NCBI RefSeq assembly: GCF_004345265.1 | Contig: NZ_SLUM01000020.1 | Coordinates: 18,719-82,718, forward strand | Direction of reading: 5' to 3' | Source: Allofournierella massiliensis | GTDB lineage: Bacteria; Bacillota; Clostridia; Oscillospirales; Ruminococcaceae | Length of the DNA stretch: 64,000 bases | Part shown: one piece after another, positions 44,447 to 53,426 of the stretch | How positions within the stretch are numbered: the stretch's first letter is position 1 | Layout: each line of letters opens with the position of its first letter | The notes under the pieces: model-generated | Told to the model about the DNA's origin: nothing | Databases searched by the model: none | What the model saw: only the letters and a program-made list of their open reading frames with translations | Made by a program: the position numbers and the translations under genes

Positions 44447-45427
44447 TCAGCGCCGGTCGGTGAGCATCAGTTGGCACAGCCCGGCGTAGAAAATGCCGCC
44501 CCAGCAGGAGAGCATGGCCGCCAGCTTCATGGCGTGGGAAAGGTGCCGGTTTTTCAGCGCCCTGCCAAGCCCGGCGCGAATCTCTTTTTTCAGAGACTTG
44601 TGCTCGGAATCAAAATCCCGGGCGTTGGCCTGACGCAGAATCATGCTGTTCAGATACAGCAGCTTTTCATAGTAAAATGCCTCGGCAGAGGCCTCCAGCG
44701 GGCCGCCGCGGGCGGTATCCAGAATGGTGCGGGCCACGAAAAGCTGGTCGGTGAGCATCCGCTCCTGCAGGGGCCGGTGCGTGGTGGATTCCGCATGCTG
44801 GCGGTAATAGTAGCCCACAAAATCCACAAAGGCCATGCCGCCGGCGTGCTGCAGGATGTTCCAGTTCAGATACAGGTCCTCGTTGTATACCACCGGCGAA
44901 TAAAAGGGTACATCATCGAACAGATTCCGGGCATACAGCTTGTTGCAAAGGCTGTATTCCACCCGCTTGTCGTGCATCAGGGCGTCCAGATGGGCGGGGC
45001 TTTCCAGCACCAGAAAATCCTCCGGGCCGCTTTCCGGCTGAGGTACCGGACCGTAAAAGGGGATGAAGCGGCAGCCCGCCACCGGCAGGGTGGTGGAAAG
45101 GCACTCTTCCAGCAGAAGCCGCACCATTTCGGGATGCAGCAGGTCATCGCCGTCCACAAAGCTGATGTATTCGCCACGGCTGTGGGAAACACCGGTGCCC
45201 CGGCCGCCGATGATGCCCAGGTTTTCCTGATGAATGGTGCGAAAGCGGCTGTCCCGCAAGGCAAAGTCATCGCACACCTGGCCGGAGCCGTCCTGGCTGC
45301 CGTTGTCGATCATCAGCACCTCCAGATTGCGGTAGCTCTGGGCGGCGATGCTTTCCAGGCAGGGCAGCAGATAGTCGCCGGTGTTGTACACCAGCACCAC
45401 CACTGAAACGAGGGGGGTCTGATTCAT
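44447..45427 (-). CDS. GT2 family glycosyltransferase
   Basis: In this 326-residue protein LVSVVVLVYNTGDYLLPCLE, LMIDNGSQDGSGQVCDDF, IHQENLGIIGGRGTGVSHSR and SFVDGDDLLHPE form the donor site. Here Gly-Gly-Arg replaces the usual ARN in the second motif. EYSLCNKLYARNLF and VYNEDLYLNWNIL follow. AGGAGG lies before the ATG, and ATGA overlap with the upstream GT4 gene indicates coupling. Confidence 0.86.
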   Translation of the reverse strand: MNQTPLVSVVVLVYNTGDYLLPCLESIAAQSYRNLEVLMIDNGSQDGSGQVCDDFALRDSRFRTIHQENLGIIGGRGTGVSHSRGEYISFVDGDDLLHPEMVRLLLEECLSTTLPVAGCRFIPFYGPVPQPESGPEDFLVLESPAHLDALMHDKRVEYSLCNKLYARNLFDDVPFYSPVVYNEDLYLNWNILQHAGGMAFVDFVGYYYRQHAESTTHRPLQERMLTDQLFVARTILDTARGGPLEASAEAFYYEKLLYLNSMILRQANARDFDSEHKSLKKEIRAGLGRALKNRHLSHAMKLAAMLSCWGGIFYAGLCQLMLTDRR

Positions 45428-46566
45428 GAGCGGGGTCCTCCTGCGGTTGGGTCATAGCTTTGGGCAAGGCCCAGATAAAAATTGGTCAGCCAGGCGGCAG
45501 TCTGGCGGATATCGTATCCCGCCGCGGCGATCTGCTGCCGGGGAGAAGATCGCACCGGCCGGTTTTCCATCGCCTGTTCCAGGGCGGTTCTTGCCCAGAC
45601 CTCATCGCTGCTTTCCAGTGCAAGCTGCTTTACCAGCGGGGTTATACAGACTTCACTGGTGATGGTGGTGGCCGCGGTTATGGGCAGGCCGGCCGCCTGC
45701 GCCTCGACCAGAGTCACCGGCAGCCCCTCGTGCAGGGAGGGGAACAGAAAGCCGTCCATGCCCTGCAAAAGGCGGGGAATATCCTCCCGGCTGCCCAGAA
45801 AATGTACGCAGTCGGCAAGGCCCAGCCGGGCGGCCTTCTGGCGCATTTCGTCCAGCAGAGGGCCGGTGCCCGCCAGCAGCAGGGCGCTGCCGGGAGCCTG
45901 CTTGTGGATGAGGGCAAAGATATCCAGAATGCGGTCGTGGTTCTTCTGGGGGGTGAACCGGCCCACATGGCCGAACACCAGGCATTCGTCCGAAATTCCG
46001 AACTCCTCCCGCACGCTGGCCCGGGCCATCTCGTTCACTGCGAAACGCTCCGGGTCGATGCCGTTGAGCAGAATGTGCGCCCGGTTTGCCTCAGGGCCGA
46101 ACATCCAGTCTGCCGCCGCCCGGGAGCAGGCGAACAGATGGGTGGCGTTGGGCAGCACCATGTTTCCGTAGTAGTCCTTCACCACCTGGAAGGCCAGCCC
46201 TCCCTCATTCCGGGTGTTGTGGCTGTGGGCGATGCGCACCGGAATGCCGGCCTTTTTTGCCTGCCGCATCACAAGGCCGCTGAATTTGTCCATGTGGGAA
46301 TGCACAATGGAATAGCGGGGGCTTTGAGCCAGCACCCTGTCCAGCGCATGGGTGTAGACGAAGGGGCCCTTCTGGGTGATGAAGGGGATGCGGTGGATCA
46401 CACCGCCCAGCGCTTCGATCTCGCTTTCGTACACACCGGGAAAGGAGCTTACAAAATCGAACTGCACCGCGTCCCGGTCGATGCAGCGATACAGATTCAT
46501 GATCAGGCTTTCGTAGCCGCCGTGGGCCAGACCGGCCACGCAGTGCAGAACGCGCACAGCCGCCAT
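45424..46566 (-). CDS. GT4 family glycosyltransferase (EpsF-like)
   Basis: This is a 380-residue GT-B enzyme. RVLHCVAGLAHGGYESLIMN, HSHMDKFSGLVMRQAKKAGI and RIAHSHNTRNE are typical of the EpsF/TuaC-like group. FGHVGRFTPQKNHDRILDIF and LFPSLHEGLPVTLVEAQAAG mark the donor half. The frame extends 17 codons upstream, but GAGGTG supports the ATG at 46566. It is the promoter-proximal gene of the minus-strand glycan operon. Confidence 0.88.
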   Translation of the reverse strand: MAAVRVLHCVAGLAHGGYESLIMNLYRCIDRDAVQFDFVSSFPGVYESEIEALGGVIHRIPFITQKGPFVYTHALDRVLAQSPRYSIVHSHMDKFSGLVMRQAKKAGIPVRIAHSHNTRNEGGLAFQVVKDYYGNMVLPNATHLFACSRAAADWMFGPEANRAHILLNGIDPERFAVNEMARASVREEFGISDECLVFGHVGRFTPQKNHDRILDIFALIHKQAPGSALLLAGTGPLLDEMRQKAARLGLADCVHFLGSREDIPRLLQGMDGFLFPSLHEGLPVTLVEAQAAGLPITAATTITSEVCITPLVKQLALESSDEVWARTALEQAMENRPVRSSPRQQIAAAGYDIRQTAAWLTNFYLGLAQSYDPTAGGPRS

Positions 46567-46630
46567 ACAAGGCACCTCACTTTTGCCCGGCGAAAGTCTT
46601 CCTGCTTTCGCACGCAATAATACAGCTTAT

Positions 46631-46658
46631 AGTATAACAAAAAGCCCGGGCTTTGCAA
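46631..46658 (-). promoter_or_regulatory. Probable promoter of the minus-strand glycan operon
   Basis: On the minus strand TATACT (complement 46631-46636) lies 16 bases after TTGCAA (46653-46658). The -35 is the loop of the ireB terminator, so promoter and terminator share DNA. Confidence 0.5.
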
Positions 46659-46674
46659 AGCCCGGGCAAAAAGG
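46636..46674. terminator. Terminator of ireB (perfect palindrome)
   Basis: GCCCGGGCTTTGC and its complement form a 24-bp perfect palindrome at 46644-46667. It is flanked by TTTTTG on the minus strand and a T-poor tail on the plus strand. It ends ireB and separates it from the glycan operon. Confidence 0.88.
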
Positions 46675-46715
46675 AAAAACCGGCCCCGTGCGCGGCACGG
46701 AACCGGTTTGAAGGA

Positions 46716-46961
46716 TCAGGGATTGACGTAATTGCGAACCAGCGCCTGCAGCAGATCGTCGCGGTCCACACGGCGGATCAGCGAGCGGGCGTTTTTATAG
46801 GTGGTGATATAGGTGGGGTCCTCGGACAGGATATAGCCCACCAGCTGGTTGATGGGGTTGTAACCCTTTTCCTTCAGTGCGTCGTAGACCTCCTGCACAA
46901 CGGCACGGATCTCCCGGTCGCGGTCATCATAAATGGAGAATACAGCGGTAGGATCAGACAT
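46716..46961 (-). CDS. ireB: IreB family regulatory phosphoprotein (UPF0297)
   Basis: This 81-residue protein matches the IreB/YrzL family: [58 protein letters not shown]. IreB is a small substrate of the PASTA kinase IreK in enterococci and modulates cephalosporin tolerance. Thr residues near the N-terminus ([13 protein letters not shown]) could be phosphorylated. In most Firmicutes ireB is followed by ruvX and a DUF1292 gene; here it is alone. AAGGGGGG precedes the ATG. Confidence 0.9.
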   Translation of the reverse strand: MSDPTAVFSIYDDRDREIRAVVQEVYDALKEKGYNPINQLVGYILSEDPTYITTYKNARSLIRRVDRDDLLQALVRNYVNP

Positions 46962-47000
46962 AAAATGGCCCCCCTTTTGCAGAAGAATCAATTTAGATAC

Positions 47001-47029
47001 AGTATACCCCATTTGCTGGCGGAATGCAA
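47001..47029 (-). promoter_or_regulatory. Promoter of ireB
   Basis: On the minus strand TATACT (complement 47001-47006) follows TTGCAT (complement 47024-47029) at 17 bases. Confidence 0.72.
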
Positions 47030-47047
47030 GAGCTGCCGGGGCCAAGG

Positions 47048-47076
47048 TTTACAAGGAACGGGGACTGTGCTATACT
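47048..47076 (+). promoter_or_regulatory. Promoter of the plus-strand glycan block
   Basis: TTTACA (47048-47053) and TATACT (47071-47076) are 17 bases apart, 44 bases before the first membrane gene. It is divergent from the ireB promoter, with 18 bases between the two -35 boxes. Confidence 0.75.
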
Positions 47077-47120
47077 TACACTGACTTTTTATGACTATTT
47101 AAAAGAGGTATTGTTACATT

Positions 47121-48842
47121 ATGACGAAACAACGCAGCTGGATATGCCGAAACTGGTTTTGGCTGGCCTGGGCCGCGGCAGCGGCCGGGCTGGTCTGGCG
47201 GGCGCGGTTCTGCATCGCGGGCGAGGAGGAGAGCTATTTCCTCACGCAGGCATACTCGTATTTGCAGGGCTGGATTCCCACGGCGGAGATCTGGGGCGCA
47301 ACCCAGTTCAGTTCCATGATTTTCATGCCGCTGGCGGCGTTGTTCCACGGGCTTACCGGCGGATGGGATGGAGTCTATCTGTTTTTGCGGCTGTGCTACA
47401 TCGGGCTTGAGTGTGCAGTGAGCGCGGCAGCGTTTTTTCTGCTGTGCCGGTTTACCACCCGCAACTGGGCGGCCTTCGGCGCGCTGCTGGCGCTGCTGTT
47501 CACGCCGCTGAATCTGAATACCTTTTCCTATAACTCTCTGGGCATGCACTTCACGCTGCTGTTCGTGCTGCTGGCGCTGTTTGGCGCACGGCAGGGCGGC
47601 TGGTGGCCTGCCGTTCTGGCCGGGGCCTGCTTTGCCCTGGCGCTGGAGGCCTACCCGCCCATGATCGTGCTGGTGCCGGTTTGCCTGCTGTTGCTGGTTC
47701 AGTATCCGGCGGGGCGGCGGCTGCGCTCCTTCGGCTGGTTCTGCCTGGGCGGGGCGGCGGTGTTCGCCGTGTTTGCGGCGGAGCTTCTGATCCGTGCACC
47801 CCTCAGCGTTTATCTGGAGAATTTCGGCAATCTGCTGATCGCGGACAGTGCCCATCAGGGCAGCGGCGGCATTGTGGCCGAGATCATCAGCTGGCTGGCC
47901 AGCTGCCGCTGGTGGTACGGCACCGCCATCATTCTGGCCTGCGGTGCGCTGTGGGTGCTCTGCGGTGCGGCGCGGCTGGCGGTGTGCCGGGGCAAAACGC
48001 TGCCCCGGGCGGCGTGGGTGGCGCTGGCGGTGCTGGTGTTTGCGGTGGCCGTGTGGGGCCTTGTGATGCTGCCCCGGGGCGAAAAGTTTTACAGCAACAT
48101 GAAGTGGTTCATCCCCGGCCTTCTGTGGCCGGCGGTGCTCTTCCTGTGCTGGCCCAGGGACATCCTGCCCGGCCTGACCCTCTGCGTAACCGGTATGCTG
48201 TATGCGGTGGGCGTGTTCTACGGCTCGGATCTGGGCGTGGTGAACGGCAGCTACGGCTGTTTCTTCTGTGTGCTGGGCGAGCTGGTCTGGCTGGGCCAGT
48301 GTCTGGCTGCCTGTCGGCCCCGGCGGCCGGAGCTGGCCCTGCGGCGGCTGCTGGCGGTGGCGCTGGCGCTGCTTTTGCCGGTGCAGCTGGGCTACATGCG
48401 CTTTTTCTATGATTCCTTCGGCAACCCGGCCCGCTGCACCGTGCGGGTGAGCGAGGGCATTATGACGGGCCTGTGGCTGGAGCCGGAAAAGGCCGAGGCC
48501 TATGAGGGCGTGCTGCGGGATGTGGCGGCCAATGTGCCCGCCGGCGCAAAGCTGCTGGTGCTGGATATTCTGCCCTATGCTTATATGCTGAATGACTATG
48601 TGGTGTGTGCCCCTACTCCCTGGATCAACGATGTGGGCGACGAGCAGAATCGAATTTTCTACGAAAAGAACCCGAATCTGGTGCCGGAGTATGTGTTCAT
48701 CGCCCAGGAAAAGACCGGCTTTTCCAACCGGGCTGATACCTCGGCGGAAAGCCTGCCGGAGGGATATATCAAGGAGATGCTGCTCCAGTCGGGTGTGGAA
48801 CGCACCGAGACCGAAAGCGGCACGTTTTACAAGCTGCCCTGA
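47121..48842 (+). CDS. Multi-pass membrane protein, probable GT-C glycosyltransferase
   Basis: This 573-residue protein has about 11-12 predicted helices. The first outer loop holds Glu35-Glu36-Glu37 (CIAGEEESYF), the place of the acidic catalytic motif in GT-C enzymes. A soluble outer domain follows from about residue 440, with KLLVLDILPYAYM and PEYVFIAQ. I do not recognise a named family. It likely uses a polyprenyl-phosphate sugar. It is the first gene of the plus-strand block and has its own promoter. Confidence 0.72.
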   Translation: MTKQRSWICRNWFWLAWAAAAAGLVWRARFCIAGEEESYFLTQAYSYLQGWIPTAEIWGATQFSSMIFMPLAALFHGLTGGWDGVYLFLRLCYIGLECAVSAAAFFLLCRFTTRNWAAFGALLALLFTPLNLNTFSYNSLGMHFTLLFVLLALFGARQGGWWPAVLAGACFALALEAYPPMIVLVPVCLLLLVQYPAGRRLRSFGWFCLGGAAVFAVFAAELLIRAPLSVYLENFGNLLIADSAHQGSGGIVAEIISWLASCRWWYGTAIILACGALWVLCGAARLAVCRGKTLPRAAWVALAVLVFAVAVWGLVMLPRGEKFYSNMKWFIPGLLWPAVLFLCWPRDILPGLTLCVTGMLYAVGVFYGSDLGVVNGSYGCFFCVLGELVWLGQCLAACRPRRPELALRRLLAVALALLLPVQLGYMRFFYDSFGNPARCTVRVSEGIMTGLWLEPEKAEAYEGVLRDVAANVPAGAKLLVLDILPYAYMLNDYVVCAPTPWINDVGDEQNRIFYEKNPNLVPEYVFIAQEKTGFSNRADTSAESLPEGYIKEMLLQSGVERTETESGTFYKLP

Positions 48843-48950
48843 AAAGATGTGGAAATCCAGCTGCGCAGGCTTGCTGCCGGCGGCACGCTGAAGTGAATTG
48901 AGCCGCAGCGGCGTTATCTTAGGAAGAAGATTGTAGAAGGAGAACTGCAC

Positions 48951-50951
48951 ATGGCGCAGAATGACACAACCCCACAGCAGAAACGCCGGCTGGTGCTGCT
49001 GAGCCTGGGGCTTGCGCTGGCCTTCGGGGTACTGAGTCTGTTTGCCAGCCCCTCCAGCTGGCCGCATGATGACTGGGATATTTCGCTGGTTCTCAGCGGC
49101 TGCTTTGACCCAAGCGGTCAGATCAATTTTGTGAATATCCTGCTGGGCTTTCTCATCAAGGGGCTGGGGCTTGTCAGCACCACGGTAAACTGGTATTTCT
49201 GGCTGCGATGGGTCTTTACCGTGCTGGCTTTTGCCGCATTCACCTATACCGCTTTTCTGTTCCTGCCCGCCGGGCTGGCGCTCACGGTGGACGGCCTGTT
49301 CAAGTTCCTGTTCTGGCAGGTGTGTATGGTGGAGACAAACTTCACCCGCAATGCCGGGCTCTGGGCCGCGGCGGCGCTTGCTCTGCTGGCGCTGTATACA
49401 TGGAAGCGGGCAGGGCGATGGGCCTTCCGGGGCGGGCTGCTGTTCTGGTGCATGGGATATCTGTGGCGGCCCAAAGCGGCGCTGCTGGTTGCCCCCTTTG
49501 CACTGGTGCTGATCCTCTATTCGCTCCTGTGCCGCATGAAAACTTTGACGGACTGGAAGGCAGCTCTGTCCGGCGTGGTGAAAAATCGCCGGGGGATTAT
49601 GGCGCTGGTCGGCTGCGTGCTGATCACTGCGGTGGCGCAGGGGGCCCAGCTGGCCTTCTGGTGCCAGCCGGAATGGGCGGCGTTCAAATCCTTCAGCGAC
49701 GACCGCTCTTCCTTTGTGGATTATTCCACCGGTGGCTGGGAGAAAAACCAGCGGGCGCTGGAAAGCGCCGGATTCACGGAAAACGACTACTGGTGCATGG
49801 AACACCAGAGTTTTGCAGACCCGGAGTTCTTCGATGCAGACCGGATGAACCGGCTGGCGGATCTGCGGGCGGAAAAACCTGCCCCCGCAGAGTTTGTTTC
49901 GGGGCAGGTAATTCCGTTTCTGGTGAAACTGCCGTTTCAGGTAAAGAGCTTTCTGGGCTTTTGCCTGGTGGGAGGAATTCTGTTCCTGCTGGGGGACTGG
50001 CGGCGCCGCGTTGCAATTCTGTGCACGGGCGCCGGAAGCCTTATGATCTGTCTGGGCCTGCTCTGGATGGGGAACCTGCCCGAACGGGTGATGGAAGCGG
50101 TGTTTGCCGCCGCGTTGTTTACTGCGGTGCTGTTGGGAATTCGGAAGCACAGAGGTATCCGGCTGCGCAGGGGTGGTATTGTTGCGGGTGCGGCGGTATT
50201 CCTGCTTTGCAGCGCAGTGAGCGTGGCCCGCGTGGCAGACCGGCTGGCCATGCCGCGGGTGAATACCATCGAGAACGGAACCACCGGTGTGCAGTCGGTG
50301 GATATTGCCGCCACCGATGAGGAGCATGTGTATGTCTGGAACATTTACAGCGCCTACAATCGTGTGCAGCAGGCCTATGGTCTGACTGCGCTGCCCGAGC
50401 GGGATTTCTTTTCCCACAATACGATTCTGGGCGGCTACCATGAGCAGAGCCCCTATATGAAAAAAAGCCGGGCAGCCATGGGAATTCACAATCCCATGCG
50501 GGCGCTTGTGGAAAATGAAAACGTGCTTCTGGCCGATGATTACGAGCCGGAGCGGATTCTCCGGTATGTGCAGCAGCACTATGAACCGGAAGCGGCGCTG
50601 AGTTCCGCAAAGGATCTGGGCGATTTCTGGGCGCTCAAGATCACGCCGCCCATGCAAAGTGAAGAAAGAAAGCCGATCGAATGGGAGATGCAACCCCTGC
50701 AGAACGCGCCCACCAGCCGCAGCGGCTGGTATACAACAAGAGGGAAGGCCAAAGGTCTTCCCTCTGATGGGGCGCTATGGCTCAGGGCGAGCCGTGCGGA
50801 CGGTAAAAACCGCTGCTACCGGCTGGTGCGGGGCGAAAACGGCGAATTCACCGCCGGCCTGTATCTGGACTGGGCCGAGCCGCAGGAGCTGACCTTCACC
50901 CTGCTCTGGCAGCAGGACGGAAAAATTATGGAAAGCGAACGCCTGGTGTGA
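48951..50951 (+). CDS. Multi-pass membrane protein, probable GT-C glycosyltransferase
   Basis: This 666-residue protein has about 10 helices in the first 400 residues. The first outer loop has Asp40-Asp41-Trp-Asp43 (WPHDDWDISL), an acidic GT-C-type motif. The C-terminal outer region (about 425-666) is beta-rich with VDIAATDEEHVYVWNIYSAY and ends with a small sandwich-like domain. It shares layout but no obvious sequence with the previous protein. GAAGGAG precedes the ATG. The 108-base gap before it holds no clear promoter. Confidence 0.72.
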   Translation: MAQNDTTPQQKRRLVLLSLGLALAFGVLSLFASPSSWPHDDWDISLVLSGCFDPSGQINFVNILLGFLIKGLGLVSTTVNWYFWLRWVFTVLAFAAFTYTAFLFLPAGLALTVDGLFKFLFWQVCMVETNFTRNAGLWAAAALALLALYTWKRAGRWAFRGGLLFWCMGYLWRPKAALLVAPFALVLILYSLLCRMKTLTDWKAALSGVVKNRRGIMALVGCVLITAVAQGAQLAFWCQPEWAAFKSFSDDRSSFVDYSTGGWEKNQRALESAGFTENDYWCMEHQSFADPEFFDADRMNRLADLRAEKPAPAEFVSGQVIPFLVKLPFQVKSFLGFCLVGGILFLLGDWRRRVAILCTGAGSLMICLGLLWMGNLPERVMEAVFAAALFTAVLLGIRKHRGIRLRRGGIVAGAAVFLLCSAVSVARVADRLAMPRVNTIENGTTGVQSVDIAATDEEHVYVWNIYSAYNRVQQAYGLTALPERDFFSHNTILGGYHEQSPYMKKSRAAMGIHNPMRALVENENVLLADDYEPERILRYVQQHYEPEAALSSAKDLGDFWALKITPPMQSEERKPIEWEMQPLQNAPTSRSGWYTTRGKAKGLPSDGALWLRASRADGKNRCYRLVRGENGEFTAGLYLDWAEPQELTFTLLWQQDGKIMESERLV

Positions 50952-50979
50952 ACAGCGAACACCGAAAAAACAGCGAATA

Positions 50980-50993
50980 CCGGAGCGCTCCGG
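50980..50993. repeat. Perfect 14-bp palindrome upstream of wecE
   Basis: CCGGAGCGCTCCGG lies in the 77-base gap before wecE, next to two near copies of AACAGCGAAyACCG. There is no T-run. It could be an operator or an mRNA-stabilising hairpin. Confidence 0.5.
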
Positions 50994-51028
50994 CACCCCG
51001 GATGAATAACATAAGGGAGTTTTAAAGT

Positions 51029-52156
51029 ATGATTTCGTTTAATGTGCCCCCGCTGGTAGGAACGGAACTGGACTATGTGAAAAAAGCCATTGAAAACCAC
51101 AAGATCTGTGGCGACGGCCCCTTCACCAAGGAGTGCAACGCATGGCTGGCAAACCGCTTCGGCGCCCAGAAGGTGCTGCTCACCACCAGCGGTACCACCG
51201 CGCTGGAAATGGCCGCCCTGATGTGCGATCTGGAGCCCGGCGATGAGGTGATTCTGCCCAGCTTCACCTTCTCGTCCACCGCCACTGCCTTTGTGCTTGC
51301 CGGCGCAAAGCTGGTGTTTGTGGATGTTCGCCCGGATACCATGAACATCGACGAAACGAAAATCGAGGCTGCCATCACCGATAAAACCAAGGTCATCTGC
51401 GCCATGCACTACGCGGGTGTGGCCTGCGAGATGGACACCATCATGGACATTGCCCGCCGCCACGGCCTGAAGGTGGTGGAGGATGCGGCTCAGGGTGTGA
51501 TGAGCACCTATAAGGGAAAAGCTCTGGGCACCATCGGTGACTTCGGCTGCTTCTCCTTCCATGAGACCAAGAACTATTCCATGGGCGAGGGCGGCGCGCT
51601 GCTGATCCGGGATCCGGAATACAACGAGCGGGCCGAGATTCTGCGGGAGAAGGGCACCAACCGGGCCAAGTTCTTCCGCGGTCAGGTGGACAAATATACC
51701 TGGGTGGATTACGGCTCCAGCTACCTGCCCAGCGAGATGAATGCCGCCTACCTGTATGCCCAGCTGCTGGAGGCAGACCGGATCAACAACGACCGGCTGG
51801 CCAGCTGGAACGCCTATTACGAGGCGTTTGCTCCCCTGGAGCAGGCCGGAAAGGTGGAACTGCCTGCCCTGCCCGAGGGCTGCGTGCACAACGCCCACAT
51901 GTTCTGGCTCAAGCTGCATGATCTGGAGGAACGCACTGCATTTATCCAGCATCTGAAGGACAATGGTGTTCTGGCTGTGTTCCACTATATTCCGCTGCAC
52001 TCTGCGCCGGCGGGCCTGAAGTTCGGTGTATTTTCCGGTGAGGATGTGTACACCACCAGAGAGAGCGAGCGCCTGGTGCGTCTGCCCCTGTATTACGGGC
52101 TGACTGAAGAGGATCGGAACACGGTGATCCGGTCAGTCCTGTCTTTCTGGAAATAA
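51029..52156 (+). CDS. wecE: Sugar 4-aminotransferase, WecE/RffA-like (DegT family)
   Basis: This is a 375-residue PLP enzyme. Lys181 in FHETKNYSMGEGG binds PLP, and Asp152 in VVEDAAQGVMS contacts the pyridine N. GDGPFTKECNAWL, ILPSFTFSSTATAFVLAGA, RPDTMNIDETKIEAAITDKT, EILREKGTNRA and FFRGQVDKYTWVD match WecE of enterobacterial common antigen synthesis along the whole length. WecE makes dTDP-4-amino-4,6-dideoxygalactose from dTDP-4-keto-6-deoxyglucose. rmlA/rmlB are not in the window. AGGGAG precedes the ATG. Confidence 0.9.
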   Translation: MISFNVPPLVGTELDYVKKAIENHKICGDGPFTKECNAWLANRFGAQKVLLTTSGTTALEMAALMCDLEPGDEVILPSFTFSSTATAFVLAGAKLVFVDVRPDTMNIDETKIEAAITDKTKVICAMHYAGVACEMDTIMDIARRHGLKVVEDAAQGVMSTYKGKALGTIGDFGCFSFHETKNYSMGEGGALLIRDPEYNERAEILREKGTNRAKFFRGQVDKYTWVDYGSSYLPSEMNAAYLYAQLLEADRINNDRLASWNAYYEAFAPLEQAGKVELPALPEGCVHNAHMFWLKLHDLEERTAFIQHLKDNGVLAVFHYIPLHSAPAGLKFGVFSGEDVYTTRESERLVRLPLYYGLTEEDRNTVIRSVLSFWK

Positions 52157-52169
52157 GGCGGAGGGAATC

Positions 52170-53354
52170 ATGCAAACCATAGAGAGTCGGCGCCGGGTGC
52201 GCAGTCAGTACGGTGTTGTAGCTCTGCTGTATGCTTTGCTGGGGGCGGCGGTAGCCCGTATGCTGCTGATCCAGGCGGCGGATCCACTGGCGGGAGATTT
52301 TGCGCAGCATCTTACCTCGGCCCGCAACCCCCAGGGCAGGGAATATTCTCTGTTTACCATTCTTTATCGGATCATGGACGGACTGTGGCATTCCGATCTG
52401 CCCATTGTACTTTTTCTGGTGGCAATGGTGCTGACGGGTGTGTGGCTGTGCGGGTTATTCTTCCGCCGCCACAGTCCAATCAAAAATGTGCTGTTGTCTT
52501 CGGTTCTGGGCATTGCCTGCTATTGTGTGGATCCGATCTTTCTGCCCTGGTTGAACCCCTATCGTGTGCTTGGGGTGCAGGCCGGTGGTGTGTGGCACAA
52601 CCCCACGTTGCTGGGAATCAAGACCATGCTGATGGCACTGGTGCTGGTATACATTTCCATCTGTGAACAGATGGAGGATCTGGGCGCGCCACTGCCAACA
52701 AAAAAGTTGCTGCTTTTCTGCGCTCTTCTCACAGTGGCCACATGGATCAAGCCCAATCTGGCCATGAGTGTGGAGCCGGCTATCGCCTTTTTTCTGTTGT
52801 TCGATTTGTGCCGACATCGGGGAAAGGGATTCTGGAAGCTGGCGGCGCTTGCGGCCACGGTTATCCCAAGTCTGGTGGTGATCGGGTGGCAGTTTATGGT
52901 GTCGTTTACCAATGCGCCGGCAGGGGAAGAGAGTGGTATCACCTTCGCTCTTGGTATGGAGATTATCGTCTGGGCCAGAAGGCCTGTCTGCGCTATTCTG
53001 CAATCGCTGGCGTTTCCGCTGCTGGTTCTGGCATTCAGTGTACCCCAGGTGTTCAAGGACCGGAAGTATGGCTTTGCCTGGGCCATTGCCGGGGTGGCCT
53101 ATCTGGAACATCTTTGCCTGGCCGAAACCGGTGAGCGCGCAGGTGACGGAAATTTCAGCTGGGGTGTTCAGATGGTCATGGTCTATCTGTTCGCGGTCAG
53201 TGTGATCCGACTGGTGGAGGACTGGCCCTGGCTGAAGCAAAGGCTTTGGGGCAGGGGAATTGCCGCAGCGGGTGCGGTTCTGTTCTTATGGCACACCTTC
53301 TGCGGGGTGCAGTATATTGTTTTGTTTATCCTGAACAAAGGATATTTTATGTAA
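52170..53354 (+). CDS. Multi-pass membrane protein of unknown family
   Basis: This 394-residue protein has about 10 helices. An early outer loop has Asp43 (LAGDFAQHLTSA), which may correspond to the acidic motif of GT-C proteins. Later regions (FLPWLNPYRVLGVQAGGVWH, WIKPNLAMSVEPAIAF) are rich in Trp and Pro. Its codon choice looks more A/T-tolerant than the neighbouring housekeeping genes. GGAGGG lies 5 bases before the ATG, and it follows wecE by 13 bases. Polymerase or GT-C are both possible. Confidence 0.68.
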   Translation: MQTIESRRRVRSQYGVVALLYALLGAAVARMLLIQAADPLAGDFAQHLTSARNPQGREYSLFTILYRIMDGLWHSDLPIVLFLVAMVLTGVWLCGLFFRRHSPIKNVLLSSVLGIACYCVDPIFLPWLNPYRVLGVQAGGVWHNPTLLGIKTMLMALVLVYISICEQMEDLGAPLPTKKLLLFCALLTVATWIKPNLAMSVEPAIAFFLLFDLCRHRGKGFWKLAALAATVIPSLVVIGWQFMVSFTNAPAGEESGITFALGMEIIVWARRPVCAILQSLAFPLLVLAFSVPQVFKDRKYGFAWAIAGVAYLEHLCLAETGERAGDGNFSWGVQMVMVYLFAVSVIRLVEDWPWLKQRLWGRGIAAAGAVLFLWHTFCGVQYIVLFILNKGYFM

Positions 53355-53426
53355 ACGGTACGCGGCAACAAGCCCGGCGGCCGGCATATGGTTGGGAGGA
53401 GATGTTCTGCCGGCGGGCAGGACGAT

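Noticed and set aside
47076..50693. Open frame of about 1205 codons on the minus strand opposite two membrane-protein genes
   Set aside because: Composition is Gln/His/Arg-rich without any known motif; it is the mirror of GC-rich codon usage on the coding strand, whose genes have ribosome binding sites and a promoter.
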